Below, piece by piece: positions 43,401 through 51,959 of a stretch of 64,000 nt of DNA. The translations under genes were made by a program, and so were the position numbers. The stretch is from Clostridia bacterium. Its GTDB lineage: Bacteria; Bacillota; Clostridia; TANB77; CAG-508. Within the stretch, counting starts at the first letter, position 1. Every line of letters starts with the position of its first letter. The notes under the pieces were generated by a model. That model was not told the DNA's origin. It was given only the letters and a program-made list of their open reading frames with translations, and made no database searches. The stretch covers positions 193,185-257,184 of the forward strand of contig JAGBJN010000006.1 of assembly GCA_017934475.1 (NCBI GenBank). Direction: 5' to 3'.

Positions 43401-45965
43401 TTATTTTACTATCCATTTTACTAAATTTAAGTTTTCTGAATCTAGTAGCATTTCATGTTTTGGCATAACGCGGAATGTGTATCCATATTCTCCACCTGTT
43501 TTTAGTTCAATTTTTGCTTTGTATGTATATGTTCTTTCTTCATCATTACTTTCAATTAAAATCATTGGTATTACTGCAATTTTTTCTACAATTCCATTAT
43601 CTTTTATTTGTCCGTAATAAACTTGTGCCTCAATATTTTCTACATCTATATTTGGAAGCTCTACAGTGCAACTTACTTCTATATTATTTCCTGCATCCAT
43701 TGTAATATTATCTAGATTTTGTTCTTCCGTTATTTTTATTTTATCCCAATTTAAATATAGATTTTGTTTAAAACTATTGTATTTTGCAACTTCTTCTAAA
43801 CTTTCATAATATTTATGATATAAATCTGCAAGTGGCATATAAAGATTAGTTGTATAATCTACAAGCATTCTTGAAGTACTGTATTTTCCTCCTGTTGAAC
43901 TTATAGAATTCTTCATATATTCCATCCAACTTCTTGATATTCCATTTTCATTTTTATCATAATATAGTGGTACAATTTTATTTTCTAATGTTTGATAAAT
44001 ACTTTCACTATCAAAATTATCTTGTTCATCATAGTTTTCATATTCTGCATTTGTTCCAATTGCCCAACCATTTCTTTGATTATAACCTTCTGCCCACCAT
44101 CCATCTAGAATACTAAAGTTTACAACACCATTTACAGATGCTTTTTGTCCACTTGTACCAGATGCTTCCATTGGTCTTCTTGGTGTATTAAGCCATACAT
44201 CAACACCACTTATTAAGTAGCGAGAAAGTTCCATATTATAGTTTTCAAGTAAAATAATTTTACCTTTAAATTGTGGTTTCATTGAAATTTCATGTATGTA
44301 TTTTATTAGATCTTGTCCTTCTTTATCTTTTGGATGTGCTTTACCAGCTATTAATATTTGTACTGGTTTATCATAGTTATTTACAATTTGAGTAATTCTT
44401 TCTAAGTCTCTAAATAATAATGTAGCTCTTTTGTATGTTGCAAATCTTCTTGCAAATCCAATTGTAAGAGCATTTGGATTTAATTTTGAAGTAATTTGAT
44501 TTATTTCATCATAATGATATCCGCTTCTCTTTAATCTTGTAGAAACATTATTTTTAACTACTTCCATTAATTTTTGTTTTCTAACCATGTGTGCTTCCCA
44601 AAGTTTTTCATCAGGAATATCATGTATTTTTTCCCATGTAGAATCTTTATATATATTATCTTGCCAATATGGCATTAAATATTCATTATATAGTTCTTTT
44701 AGATTTGGTGCTAGCCATGAACAAGTATGAATTCCATTTGTAACATGAGTAATTGGTGACTCATCTGCTGCAATTTCTGGCCAAACATCATTAAACAATT
44801 CTCTTGAAACCGCTCCATGAAGTTTACTAACTCCATTTTTCTTTCCAGCAATTTTAAGTGCAAGTATTCCCATATTAAATGCAGAATTTAAGTTAGCATT
44901 TGGAGCCATACCTAATTCTAAAAATTGTTCTCTTGTAATTCCAAATCTATCCCAATATCCTTTAAAATACTTTTCAACTAAATCTAATGGGAATATATCA
45001 TTTCCAGCTGGTACTGGTGTATGTGTTGTAAATACTGTTTGAGAAGACACAATATCTCTTGCCATCTCAAATGAAATTTGTTTTTCTTTTACTACATTTT
45101 TTATAAGTTCCAATAATAGGAATGATGAATGACCTTCATTCATGTGATATACTGTTGGTTTTAATCCAAGTCTTCTAAGTAAGCATACTCCTGCCATTCC
45201 AAGCACAATTTCTTGTTGAATTCTCATTTCTTGGTCTCCACCATATAGAGTAGTAGTAACACCTCTATATTCTTCATGGTTTTCAGGTATATCTGAATCC
45301 ATTAAATATAGATTTACTCTACCAACTTGTATTTGCCATACTTTTACATATATTCTTCTTTTTGGAAATTTTATAAATATTAATAAATCTTTTCCATCTT
45401 TATCCTTAACTGGTTTTATTGGAAGAGAACTAATATCTAAATTTTTATATTCAGTCTCTTGTTCTCCATATCCGTTTATCTTTTGATGAAAATATCCATT
45501 TTTGTATAATAAGCCAACTGCAACAAGAGGAATACCTAAATCACTAGCAGATTTTAAGTGATCACCAGATAATATTCCAAGCCCACCTGAGTATATAGAT
45601 AGAATTTGATCCAATCCATATTCTGCTGAAAAATACGCAATTAAATCATCTTTATTATTTGGAAATTGTTTTGAAAACCATGTATTTTTGCTATTCATAT
45701 AGTTTTCAAAATCTTGTACAAGTCTATCATATTCTCTTAGAAAATCAGAATCTTTTGTAACTTGTTCTAATCTTTCTTGTGATACTAAACGTAAAAATTT
45801 AACAGGATTTTTTTCACATCTTTCCCATAAATCTATATCTATTTTTTTGAATAAACGCAAAAAATCAACATTCCATGACCACCATAGATTGTTTGATATT
45901 TCACTTAATTTTTCTATTCTTTTTGGTAACTGTGGATTTACAGTAATTTTGTTAAAGACATACAT
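43401..45965 (-). CDS. glgP: Alpha-glucan (glycogen) phosphorylase, GT35
   Basis: An 854-residue protein with an N-terminal DUF3417-like region (ISNNLWWSWNVDFLRLFKKI) and a GT35 catalytic core: YFSAEYGL, GGLGILSGDHLKSASDLG, HMNEGHSSFLLLE, FTTHTPVPAGND, then WLNTPRRPMEASGTSGQKAS, NFSILDGWWAEGYN around the pyridoxal-phosphate site. This is the alpha-glucan phosphorylase group found in Thermotoga-, archaeal- and clostridial-type glycogen systems rather than the E. coli GlgP group. It releases glucose 1-phosphate from glycogen and pairs with the GT4 synthase and GH57 enzyme encoded at 56979-60945. SD aaggagg is perfect. Confidence 0.94.
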   Translation of the reverse strand: MYVFNKITVNPQLPKRIEKLSEISNNLWWSWNVDFLRLFKKIDIDLWERCEKNPVKFLRLVSQERLEQVTKDSDFLREYDRLVQDFENYMNSKNTWFSKQFPNNKDDLIAYFSAEYGLDQILSIYSGGLGILSGDHLKSASDLGIPLVAVGLLYKNGYFHQKINGYGEQETEYKNLDISSLPIKPVKDKDGKDLLIFIKFPKRRIYVKVWQIQVGRVNLYLMDSDIPENHEEYRGVTTTLYGGDQEMRIQQEIVLGMAGVCLLRRLGLKPTVYHMNEGHSSFLLLELIKNVVKEKQISFEMARDIVSSQTVFTTHTPVPAGNDIFPLDLVEKYFKGYWDRFGITREQFLELGMAPNANLNSAFNMGILALKIAGKKNGVSKLHGAVSRELFNDVWPEIAADESPITHVTNGIHTCSWLAPNLKELYNEYLMPYWQDNIYKDSTWEKIHDIPDEKLWEAHMVRKQKLMEVVKNNVSTRLKRSGYHYDEINQITSKLNPNALTIGFARRFATYKRATLLFRDLERITQIVNNYDKPVQILIAGKAHPKDKEGQDLIKYIHEISMKPQFKGKIILLENYNMELSRYLISGVDVWLNTPRRPMEASGTSGQKASVNGVVNFSILDGWWAEGYNQRNGWAIGTNAEYENYDEQDNFDSESIYQTLENKIVPLYYDKNENGISRSWMEYMKNSISSTGGKYSTSRMLVDYTTNLYMPLADLYHKYYESLEEVAKYNSFKQNLYLNWDKIKITEEQNLDNITMDAGNNIEVSCTVELPNIDVENIEAQVYYGQIKDNGIVEKIAVIPMILIESNDEERTYTYKAKIELKTGGEYGYTFRVMPKHEMLLDSENLNLVKWIVK

Positions 45966-46055
45966 CTTTATATTCCTCCTTCGTAACTTTCAAAATTTTT
46001 CGTTTGTAAAACTTTTCTTTATTATCTATTAACTTATCATTTTTGTCAAATAATT

Positions 46056-47324
46056 TTAGTCATTTTTTAAAATTTCTCTATCACTGTATTCTTCAGGTTT
46101 TAAGCCAACTTTTGTTTTCATATAGTCTAATAAAAGTGTATATGTTATAATAAAACATCCTCCTATAAATATTGCTGTATATGCTATATTTATTTCTCCT
46201 AAAATTAATGAAGCACCAAATATTAATGCAGATGCAATAGCGTTTTCAAACATATTATTTACGGTAGCTATCCTAACTCTCTTTTCACTATTTGTAAAAT
46301 TATTTAAATATCGTTTTATCAAAATCATAAATGGACCTTTAGACATACTATTCACCATTAATAAAACTGCAACTATTATAACACTTACTACTACAGGTAT
46401 ATCAAATAAAATTACAATTCCTGAAAGTAATATTGCAGTTGCTGTTGGTAATGATAAAATAGATAGTGTTTTATTTTTAAATCTTTTATGAATTCTTCCT
46501 TGACATCTAGCTGAAATTCCTGTTGCTAAAGCAAATATTGCAAAGACAATTCCAAAGTATTGTTCTGGTAATCCGACTTCAAGCAATTCTGTATTTCTAA
46601 TGTTTTGTACAATTTTTATCATTCCTATTGAAAGTGCATTAAATAAAACTAAACACATCAATCTTCTTGAACGCATAACTGCTTTTCCACCAAGTCTTAG
46701 TGTTTTTATTTCTTCTTTTATATGCATCTTCTTTTTTTCTGTATGAATTTCTTCAAATTTTAATGAAAGAATAAATGCTACAAATAATGTGACAGTGCAT
46801 AAAATCATAGGTATAAAGGGATTTAATACATATAAAAAGCCTGATATTAAAGCTGAAATTGCTTCTGCATAATAATAAATTGCATTTGCTCTTCCATCTA
46901 TTTTTGCAAATTTGTGCCCTCTTTCCTCATTATGTTCTAATGAATCATATAACATATCTGTTTCACACGTTGATCTTACTACAAATGTTATTGCACACAA
47001 TAACTGAGATAATATAAGTACTCCATAGTTTGGAGCAATTATAATCAATATTATGTGTATTACCCCAACTAAATTTGCAAAAGCTAAACTATTTCTTTTG
47101 CCAAATTTTTGAATTAATAAGGTACATGGTATTTGCACTATAAATTTAAATAAAATATAGAATGCATCAAACTGTAAAACATCTGCAGGACTCATACCTT
47201 TTTGTGATATTAGAAATAAGTATATTGTTGTAAAGTAAAACAATAAATCGAATGAAAAGATTCTATATATTTTATATATTTTAATATTATTTTTCTTCTT
47301 TTTTAACAGTTTTTCTTCGTCCAT
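46056..47324 (-). CDS. MFS transporter
   Basis: A 422-residue protein with about 12 hydrophobic segments, a central cytoplasmic loop (EEIHTEKKKMHIKEEIKTLR) between helices 6 and 7, and a motif-A-like LIQKFGKRNSLAF between helices 2 and 3. These are features of the major facilitator superfamily. Substrate unknown. It stands between glgP and dprA on the minus strand, without an obvious functional link. Confidence 0.85.
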   Translation of the reverse strand: MDEEKLLKKKKNNIKIYKIYRIFSFDLLFYFTTIYLFLISQKGMSPADVLQFDAFYILFKFIVQIPCTLLIQKFGKRNSLAFANLVGVIHIILIIIAPNYGVLILSQLLCAITFVVRSTCETDMLYDSLEHNEERGHKFAKIDGRANAIYYYAEAISALISGFLYVLNPFIPMILCTVTLFVAFILSLKFEEIHTEKKKMHIKEEIKTLRLGGKAVMRSRRLMCLVLFNALSIGMIKIVQNIRNTELLEVGLPEQYFGIVFAIFALATGISARCQGRIHKRFKNKTLSILSLPTATAILLSGIVILFDIPVVVSVIIVAVLLMVNSMSKGPFMILIKRYLNNFTNSEKRVRIATVNNMFENAIASALIFGASLILGEINIAYTAIFIGGCFIITYTLLLDYMKTKVGLKPEEYSDREILKND

Positions 47325-47398
47325 TTTTTCTCCATTTTATCTCTTGTTTGCTCTCTTTTTTTGAATTATATCAAACTTGATTTTTTTGTGCAATATTT

Positions 47399-48268
47399 TT
47401 ATAAATATTCTTCTAATATATCCTCTACACTTGTAATACACTTAGCTCCTTGTTTTATAAGTTCATTTGTTCCTTCAGAATTAGTATTTGTTATATTTCC
47501 TGGAACAGCAAAAACTTCTTTTCCTTGTTCTAGTGCAAAATCTACTGTAATCATTGTGCCGCTTTTTCTTTTTGCTTCTATTACAACAACTCCATTGCTT
47601 AAGCCACTAATTATTCTATTCCTTGCTGGAAAGTTCATTTTCATTATTTTTGATCCCATAATATATTCAGAGATAATTAATCCTCCTGATTTTACTATTT
47701 CATTTGCAAGTTCAATATTTTCTTTCGGGTATATATTATCAATTGAACTTCCAATAACTGCAATAGTTTTACCTCCTGCTTTTAATGTACCAATATGAGC
47801 TATACTGTCAATTCCTCTTGCAAGTCCACTTATTGTAACTATTCCTTTTTTAGCTATTCCATAAGAAATATTATTTGCAACTTTTAGTCCATATTCTGAA
47901 TAATCTCTACATCCAATTATTGCAAGAGAAAATGTATTTAAAAGTTCTTTGTTTCCTTTTATATATAAAACAATAGGCTTATCATATAATTCTTTTAACT
48001 TTTCAGGATAATATTCACTGTATATATGTATTAATTCAATATCATTCTTTCTCATATATTCTTCATATTTATCTAAATTTTTTCTATATTTAAAATTCAA
48101 TATTCTATTTGCTGTTTCTTCACTAATTCCGTTTACTTGTATTAATTCATCTTTATTAGCTTTCCATATTCCATAAGGGTTATTAAACTTTTCCAATAAT
48201 CTTTGAATTTTTACACTTCCTAAGTTTTCGATTCTTGAAAGCCATATCCAGTATTTTATATCTTCCAT
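47399..48268 (-). CDS. dprA: DNA processing protein DprA
   Basis: A 289-residue protein. An N-terminal helix-hairpin-helix-like region (about 10-60) precedes the Rossmann-like DprA core: SLAIIGCRDYSEYG, TISGLARGIDSIAHIG, TIAVIGSSIDNIYPKEN, GLIISEY, FPARNRIISGLS, VVVIEAKRKSGTMITVDFA and EVFAVPGN. DprA loads RecA onto incoming single-stranded DNA during transformation. The C-terminal winged-helix domain of longer DprA proteins is missing, which is common. SD taggagg precedes ATG. Confidence 0.95.
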   Translation of the reverse strand: MEDIKYWIWLSRIENLGSVKIQRLLEKFNNPYGIWKANKDELIQVNGISEETANRILNFKYRKNLDKYEEYMRKNDIELIHIYSEYYPEKLKELYDKPIVLYIKGNKELLNTFSLAIIGCRDYSEYGLKVANNISYGIAKKGIVTISGLARGIDSIAHIGTLKAGGKTIAVIGSSIDNIYPKENIELANEIVKSGGLIISEYIMGSKIMKMNFPARNRIISGLSNGVVVIEAKRKSGTMITVDFALEQGKEVFAVPGNITNTNSEGTNELIKQGAKCITSVEDILEEYL

Positions 48269-48287
48269 TTTTTCCTCCTAACAGAAC

Positions 48288-48322
48288 AAAAAGAACCTAG
48301 TTTAATAAACTAAGCCCTTTTT
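48288..48322 (-). terminator. Terminator hairpin after HigBA-type operon (repeat copy 1)
   Basis: A 35-base palindromic hairpin sequence that ends in TTTTT on the plus text and AAAAA at the other side; its left arm has three mismatches to the perfect copy at 49053-49087 (32 of 35 bases identical). On the minus strand it follows the XRE antitoxin gene and overlaps its stop. Confidence 0.8.
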
Positions 48323-48617
48323 AATTATTTTTATTAATTTTATTAAGTGGAACAACTTTTAATGTATACCCCATTGAATATAATAATCTCATAAGTGTAT
48401 CTACTCTCGGTGAATTTTTTGATTTTTCTAATCTTGCAATTGCAGATTGTTTTATTCCACTCCTTTTACTTAATTCTCTTTGTGTCAATTTTTGTTTTTC
48501 TCTTGCTTTAATTGTTGCATCGATTATTTCCATTTCTAATCTAATTTGTTCTTCTTGTTCAGAGGTTATATCTAACTCTTTTTCAAACTCATCCCAAGTT
48601 GCAAATTTTTTTTCCAT
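48321..48617 (-). CDS. XRE-family antitoxin (HigA-like)
   Basis: ATG 48617 (MEKKFATWDEFEKELD) follows aaaggag at eight bases; the frame extends upstream only to a GTG within that SD region. About 98 residues: a helical N-terminal part (ITSEQEEQIRLEMEIID) and a C-terminal HTH (KLTQRELSKRSGIKQSAIARLEKSKNSPRVDTL as positions 45-77). It is encoded just after the toxin, the HigBA order, and most likely binds the inverted repeat at the operon promoter. Confidence 0.88.
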   Translation of the reverse strand: MEKKFATWDEFEKELDITSEQEEQIRLEMEIIDATIKAREKQKLTQRELSKRSGIKQSAIARLEKSKNSPRVDTLMRLLYSMGYTLKVVPLNKINKNN

Positions 48618-48644
48618 TTCAAACACTCCTTTCCTTATAATCTT

Positions 48645-48971
48645 TCAATATTTTTTTGCTTTTATAATTTCTCTTTTAGGTGTTTTCTGTGTTTTCTTCA
48701 TAAAAATACTTAATAATACAAATTTATTTTTGTCTAAATAAGCAAATAATATTCTATCTCTTAACGGTCTTAATTCCCATATTTCCCCTGTTAAATGTTT
48801 TATATATTCTTCATTTAATAATAATCCATTCTCAGACAATTTTCTAATATAAGCTACTATTTTACTAAACTTTATTCTACTATCTTTATCTTCTCTCTGT
48901 TGAAGATATTTAATATATTCTTTTATTTCACTTTTTCCATTTTTATCTTCATAAATTTCAATTTTATACAT
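48645..48971 (-). CDS. HigB-like toxin (phage-derived Gp49-like family)
   Basis: A 108-residue protein with [18 protein letters not shown] at the start, a helical middle, then [20 protein letters not shown] and [19 protein letters not shown], the characteristic C-terminal half of the Gp49-like/HigB RNase toxins of the RelE superfamily (basic residues including the K-K-TQKTP segment). It is the first gene of a two-gene toxin-antitoxin operon. ATG follows aaggagac. Confidence 0.88.
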   Translation of the reverse strand: MYKIEIYEDKNGKSEIKEYIKYLQQREDKDSRIKFSKIVAYIRKLSENGLLLNEEYIKHLTGEIWELRPLRDRILFAYLDKNKFVLLSIFMKKTQKTPKREIIKAKKY

Positions 48972-48996
48972 ATAGTCTCCTTACTATAGTATATTC

Positions 48997-49027
48997 TTAT
49001 GATAACATTTTTGTTATCATAAGTCAA
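48997..49027 (-). promoter_or_regulatory. Promoter and operator of the HigBA-type operon
   Basis: On the minus strand TTGACT (49022-49027), 17-base spacer, TATCAT (48999-49004). A perfect inverted repeat, TTATGATAACA with TGTTATCATAA (48997-49007 and 49012-49022, 4-base centre), spans from -10 to -35, well placed for autorepression by the antitoxin. Confidence 0.82.
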
Positions 49028-49052
49028 CTATTCTATTTAAATATTTTCATAT

Positions 49053-49087
49053 AAAAAGGGCTTAGTTTAATAAACTAAGCCCTTTTT
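49053..49087 (-). terminator. Terminator after folD (repeat copy 2)
   Basis: A perfect 35-base palindromic hairpin between the folD stop codon and the HigBA promoter region. It is almost identical to the hairpin at 48288-48322 on the other side of the toxin-antitoxin genes. Confidence 0.88.
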
Positions 49088-49098
49088 ATTATTATTTT

Positions 49099-49941
49099 TT
49101 ATTTTAATTTTTTTGCTGCCTTTACAACATTATGTAATAACATTGCAATAGTCATTGGTCCTACCCCTCCTGGTACTGGAGTAATATATGATGCCTTATC
49201 TTTTACATTTTCGAAATCAACATCCCCCACGATTCCGTTTTCTGTTCTATTTATTCCTACATCTATTACAACTGCACCATCTTTAACCATATTTTCTGTA
49301 ACAAATTTAGGTTTACCAATAGCACTAATTAGTATATCTGCATTTTTAGTTATTTCTTCAATATTCTTTGTTCTTGAGTGACAAACAGTTACAGTTGCAT
49401 TTTTATTTAATAGACATTGGATAAGTGGTTTTCCAACTATATTACTTCTACCTAAAATAACTGCATTTGCACCTTCCATATTTATATTATATTTTTCAAG
49501 TATCTTAATAACTCCATGTGGTGTACATGAAATAAATGTTGGTTTATTTAAAGTAAGATTTCCTACATTTACCGCAGTAAATCCATCAACATCTTTTCTG
49601 TAATCTATAGTCTCAAATGCTTTTTCTATATCTAGATGTTTTGGTATTGGACTTTGAAGTAATATTCCATGTATATCTTTTCTTCCATTCAATTCATTTA
49701 TTAAATTTAAAAGTTCCTCCATTGTTGTTTCTTCAGGAAGCAAAAACTCTTCAAATTCTATTCCTGCCTCATTACATGCTTTACTTTTATTTCTTACATA
49801 TACTGCAGATGCTGGATCTTCTCCCACCATTATAACTGCAAGTCTTGGATAAATTCCATTTTTCTTTAATTCCTCAACTTCTACTTTTATATCTTCTCTG
49901 ATTTCTTTTGCTAATGCCTTTCCATCCATTAATATTGCCAT
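49099..49941 (-). CDS. folD: Bifunctional methylene-THF dehydrogenase/methenyl-THF cyclohydrolase FolD
   Basis: ATG 49941 (MAILMDGKALAKEIRED) follows ggagg at seven bases; the longer frame begins at TTG upstream of the SD. About 280 residues, normal length. Motifs: GEDPASAVYVRNKSKAC (with catalytic Tyr and Lys), LPEETTMEELL, GILLQSPIPKHLD, KDVDGFTAVNVG, the NADP site GRSNIVGKPL, CHSRTKN and TPVPGGVGPMTIAML. It interconverts one-carbon folates for purine and formyl-Met synthesis. Confidence 0.97.
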   Translation of the reverse strand: MAILMDGKALAKEIREDIKVEVEELKKNGIYPRLAVIMVGEDPASAVYVRNKSKACNEAGIEFEEFLLPEETTMEELLNLINELNGRKDIHGILLQSPIPKHLDIEKAFETIDYRKDVDGFTAVNVGNLTLNKPTFISCTPHGVIKILEKYNINMEGANAVILGRSNIVGKPLIQCLLNKNATVTVCHSRTKNIEEITKNADILISAIGKPKFVTENMVKDGAVVIDVGINRTENGIVGDVDFENVKDKASYITPVPGGVGPMTIAMLLHNVVKAAKKLK

Positions 49942-50077
49942 GTTTTTTCCTCCGTTCAAATTTTAAATTTATTTGCTTTTTCTATTTTTTATTTTTCTCA
50001 TTATATATTAGTGTTTTTTATTTTGCAATATTTTTATGTAAAGTATTTGAATTTGTTAAATAATTTGTCGAAAAAAA

Positions 50078-50099
50078 TACGGAGAAAAAAATCTCCGTA
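50078..50099 (-). terminator. Terminator after the 79-residue gene
   Basis: TACGGAGA (50078-50085) pairs with TCTCCGTA (50092-50099) and is followed by a T run on the minus strand, directly after the stop codon of the gene at 50104. Confidence 0.8.
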
Positions 50100-50103
50100 C
50101 TCT

Positions 50104-50343
50104 TTAACAACAACATTTATCTTTTTTATCTTTGCAACATATTAAAGTTATAATTCTCACAATTATTAGTAATCCTAATAATACTGCTAAAACAACAAAT
50201 GCACCTACACCTAATGCATCAAATATTCCTGTAACAGCCCCAATTATTATTCCTATAGTAAATGCTAATAATATTGATAAAACAAATATAGTGATATCTA
50301 TACAGCATCCTCTTCTTTTACATTCTTTCTTATCTTCAAACAT
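50104..50343 (-). CDS. Small Cys-rich membrane protein (79 residues)
   Basis: A short N-terminal charged segment with CKRRGCC, two hydrophobic segments (about 17-42 and 46-69), then ICCKDKKDKCCC. The clusters of Cys at both cytoplasmic or both outer ends suggest metal binding, lipidation-independent cross-links or simple membrane association; none can be chosen. SD aggaggtg is perfect, with a short hairpin (50356-50380) just upstream of it in the leader. Similar small proteins are frequent in Clostridia; no family is recognised with certainty. Confidence 0.7.
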   Translation of the reverse strand: MFEDKKECKRRGCCIDITIFVLSILLAFTIGIIIGAVTGIFDALGVGAFVVLAVLLGLLIIVRIITLICCKDKKDKCCC

Positions 50344-50487
50344 GCTAATTCACCTCCTAATAATGCAAAAAGCATTATTAATATATAATATGATTAAATT
50401 TGTCAAAACTCTACTTTATTTTTTCTTTTTGTTTACATTTCTTATTTTATGCTGTAAAATAGATACATGAATTTAAAGGAGAAATAT

Positions 50488-50910
50488 ATGGAAGAATTTA
50501 TATCAAAATCAGAACAAGATACAATTACTTTTGCTAAAAACTTTGCTAAAAATTTAAAAAATGGTGATATTATTGTTTTAACTGGAGAACTAGGATCTGG
50601 TAAAACTAAATTTACTCAAGGAGTATTAGAATATTTTGGACTAGAAAATGAAATATCTAGCCCTACTTTTACTATTGTAAATGAATATAAAAAAGATGAT
50701 ATAAATATTTATCATTTTGATGTATATCGTATTGAAGATATAGATGAATTATATGCAATTGGTTTTGATGATTATCTTGAAAATGGTATATGTATTATTG
50801 AATGGGGCGAAAGAATTGAAGATGTTCTTCCTCCTCACTATACAAAAATAACTTTTAGTAAAGATGAATCTAATTTAGATTATAGAAAACTTGTAATAGA
50901 AATTTTATAA
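50488..50910 (+). CDS. tsaE: tRNA t6A biosynthesis ATPase TsaE
   Basis: ATG 50488 (MEEFISKSEQDT) follows aaaggag; the earlier ATG at 50467 lies before the SD and is not used. 140 residues: Walker A GELGSGKTKFTQ near residue 33, SSPTFTIVNEYKK, YHFDVYRIEDIDEL, and IIEWGERIEDVLPP, all diagnostic of TsaE (YjeE). It supports the TsaB-TsaD complex in making threonylcarbamoyl-A37 in tRNA. tsaB and rimI lie 1 kb downstream on the same strand, beyond an inserted minus-strand gene. Confidence 0.96.
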   Translation: MEEFISKSEQDTITFAKNFAKNLKNGDIIVLTGELGSGKTKFTQGVLEYFGLENEISSPTFTIVNEYKKDDINIYHFDVYRIEDIDELYAIGFDDYLENGICIIEWGERIEDVLPPHYTKITFSKDESNLDYRKLVIEIL

Positions 50911-50918
50911 AATAATGT

Positions 50919-50946
50919 AAAAGGACATAGAATACTATGTCCTTTT
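50919..50946. terminator. Bidirectional terminator between tsaE and the 262-residue gene
   Basis: A perfect 12-bp stem (50919-50930 with 50935-50946) with a 4-base loop and A/T tracts on both sides, between convergent genes. Confidence 0.9.
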
Positions 50947-50950
50947 TTTC

Positions 50951-51739
50951 TTATACTAAAATTTTAACTTCTACATGATCCCATGCAGAAACTCCTTTTG
51001 GAGTATTTTGAAAAGCTGACCCGCAAAAACGCTGTAAATCACAAGTATACATTGATGAGTGAATGTATAAATTGTAATTTTGACAGTACTCTTCTAACGT
51101 ACCTTCCCACGTTATTGTTCTTGTAAGAAGATCTTTTGAAGTTACATCCTGAAACCAATCTTCTTTTAATGTCCATTTTTTTCGGATATTTTTGAATCCC
51201 CATTGAGACCAAAGCAATGCTTTTTTACCACAATAAACCACTTTTTCTGATAACAGATATTCTTCGTGACAAGCGTCACTATATCTTTGCCAAAAATCAG
51301 GTAAATCTTGCGGTGGAATTGCTTCTCTTTGCATTCTTTCTTTGAATTTACTTTCTTCATTTTTTAAAGCCTTTAATGCCTCCTCTGTTTTCTTCAAAGC
51401 AGCCATATAATCATCTATTGTCGGTTCAATTTGATTAGCTTCTTCAATTGCATTATCCTCTGATTCTTCTTTTTGTTCATTTGCTTTTTCTTCTTCCTCT
51501 TTCTTTAACTTTTCTTCAGCTTCTTTCCTTTCTCCTTCTTCTTTTTCCTTTCTTGCCTTTTCCTCTGCTTCCTTTTTAGCTTTAGCTTCTGCCTCAGCTA
51601 TTAATTCATCCTGTGTCTTTACTTCATAAAACATTGTAAGTTCAACACTTTTGCCATCTTCACTTATTTTTGTTTCAATCCGTTTGCATATTCCTTCAGG
51701 AACAGCAATTATCTCTTTCTTTTCTATTGTTTTAGGCAT
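50951..51739 (-). CDS. Hypothetical protein (262 residues) with Glu/Lys coiled coil
   Basis: Starts MPKTIEKKEIIAVPEGIC behind a perfect aaggagg with its own promoter. Three parts: an N-terminal ~45 residues, a Glu/Lys/Ala-rich coiled coil or helix (about 47-140), and a C-terminal domain rich in Trp, Tyr and Cys (WSQWGFKNIRKKWTLKEDWF, then YTCDLQRFCGSAFQ). No signal peptide or membrane segment. It breaks the usual tsaE-tsaB-rimI run on the opposite strand and has codons less AT-biased than its neighbours, including one in-frame CGG (Lys-CGG-Ile), so it looks like an acquired gene. No family recognised. Confidence 0.7.
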   Translation of the reverse strand: MPKTIEKKEIIAVPEGICKRIETKISEDGKSVELTMFYEVKTQDELIAEAEAKAKKEAEEKARKEKEEGERKEAEEKLKKEEEEKANEQKEESEDNAIEEANQIEPTIDDYMAALKKTEEALKALKNEESKFKERMQREAIPPQDLPDFWQRYSDACHEEYLLSEKVVYCGKKALLWSQWGFKNIRKKWTLKEDWFQDVTSKDLLTRTITWEGTLEEYCQNYNLYIHSSMYTCDLQRFCGSAFQNTPKGVSAWDHVEVKILV

Positions 51740-51801
51740 AACAATATCCTCCTTATTAAATAATTATTTAATCTTTTTATATTACTCTTACTTGATAAAA
51801 A

Positions 51802-51830
51802 ATTTTATCACACATTATGTAAAATTGCAA
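51802..51830 (-). promoter_or_regulatory. Promoter of the 262-residue orphan gene
   Basis: TTGCAA (51825-51830), 17-base spacer, TAAAAT (51802-51807) on the minus strand, about 60 bases before the start codon. Confidence 0.6.
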
Positions 51831-51894
51831 CATTTTGTCATATATTGTTAACATTTTTGTTACTTAATTGTAATGTTTATTTTTATTAAAAACA

Positions 51895-51923
51895 TTTACA
51901 AATAAAGGTAATTAATATAGAAT
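51895..51923 (+). promoter_or_regulatory. Promoter of tsaB-rimI
   Basis: TTTACA (51895-51900), 17-base spacer, TAGAAT (51918-51923), about 36 bases before the TTG start of tsaB. It gives tsaB a promoter separate from tsaE. Confidence 0.6.
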
Positions 51924-51959
51924 ATATTTGAATATTATATACAAAAAGAGGTAATTATT

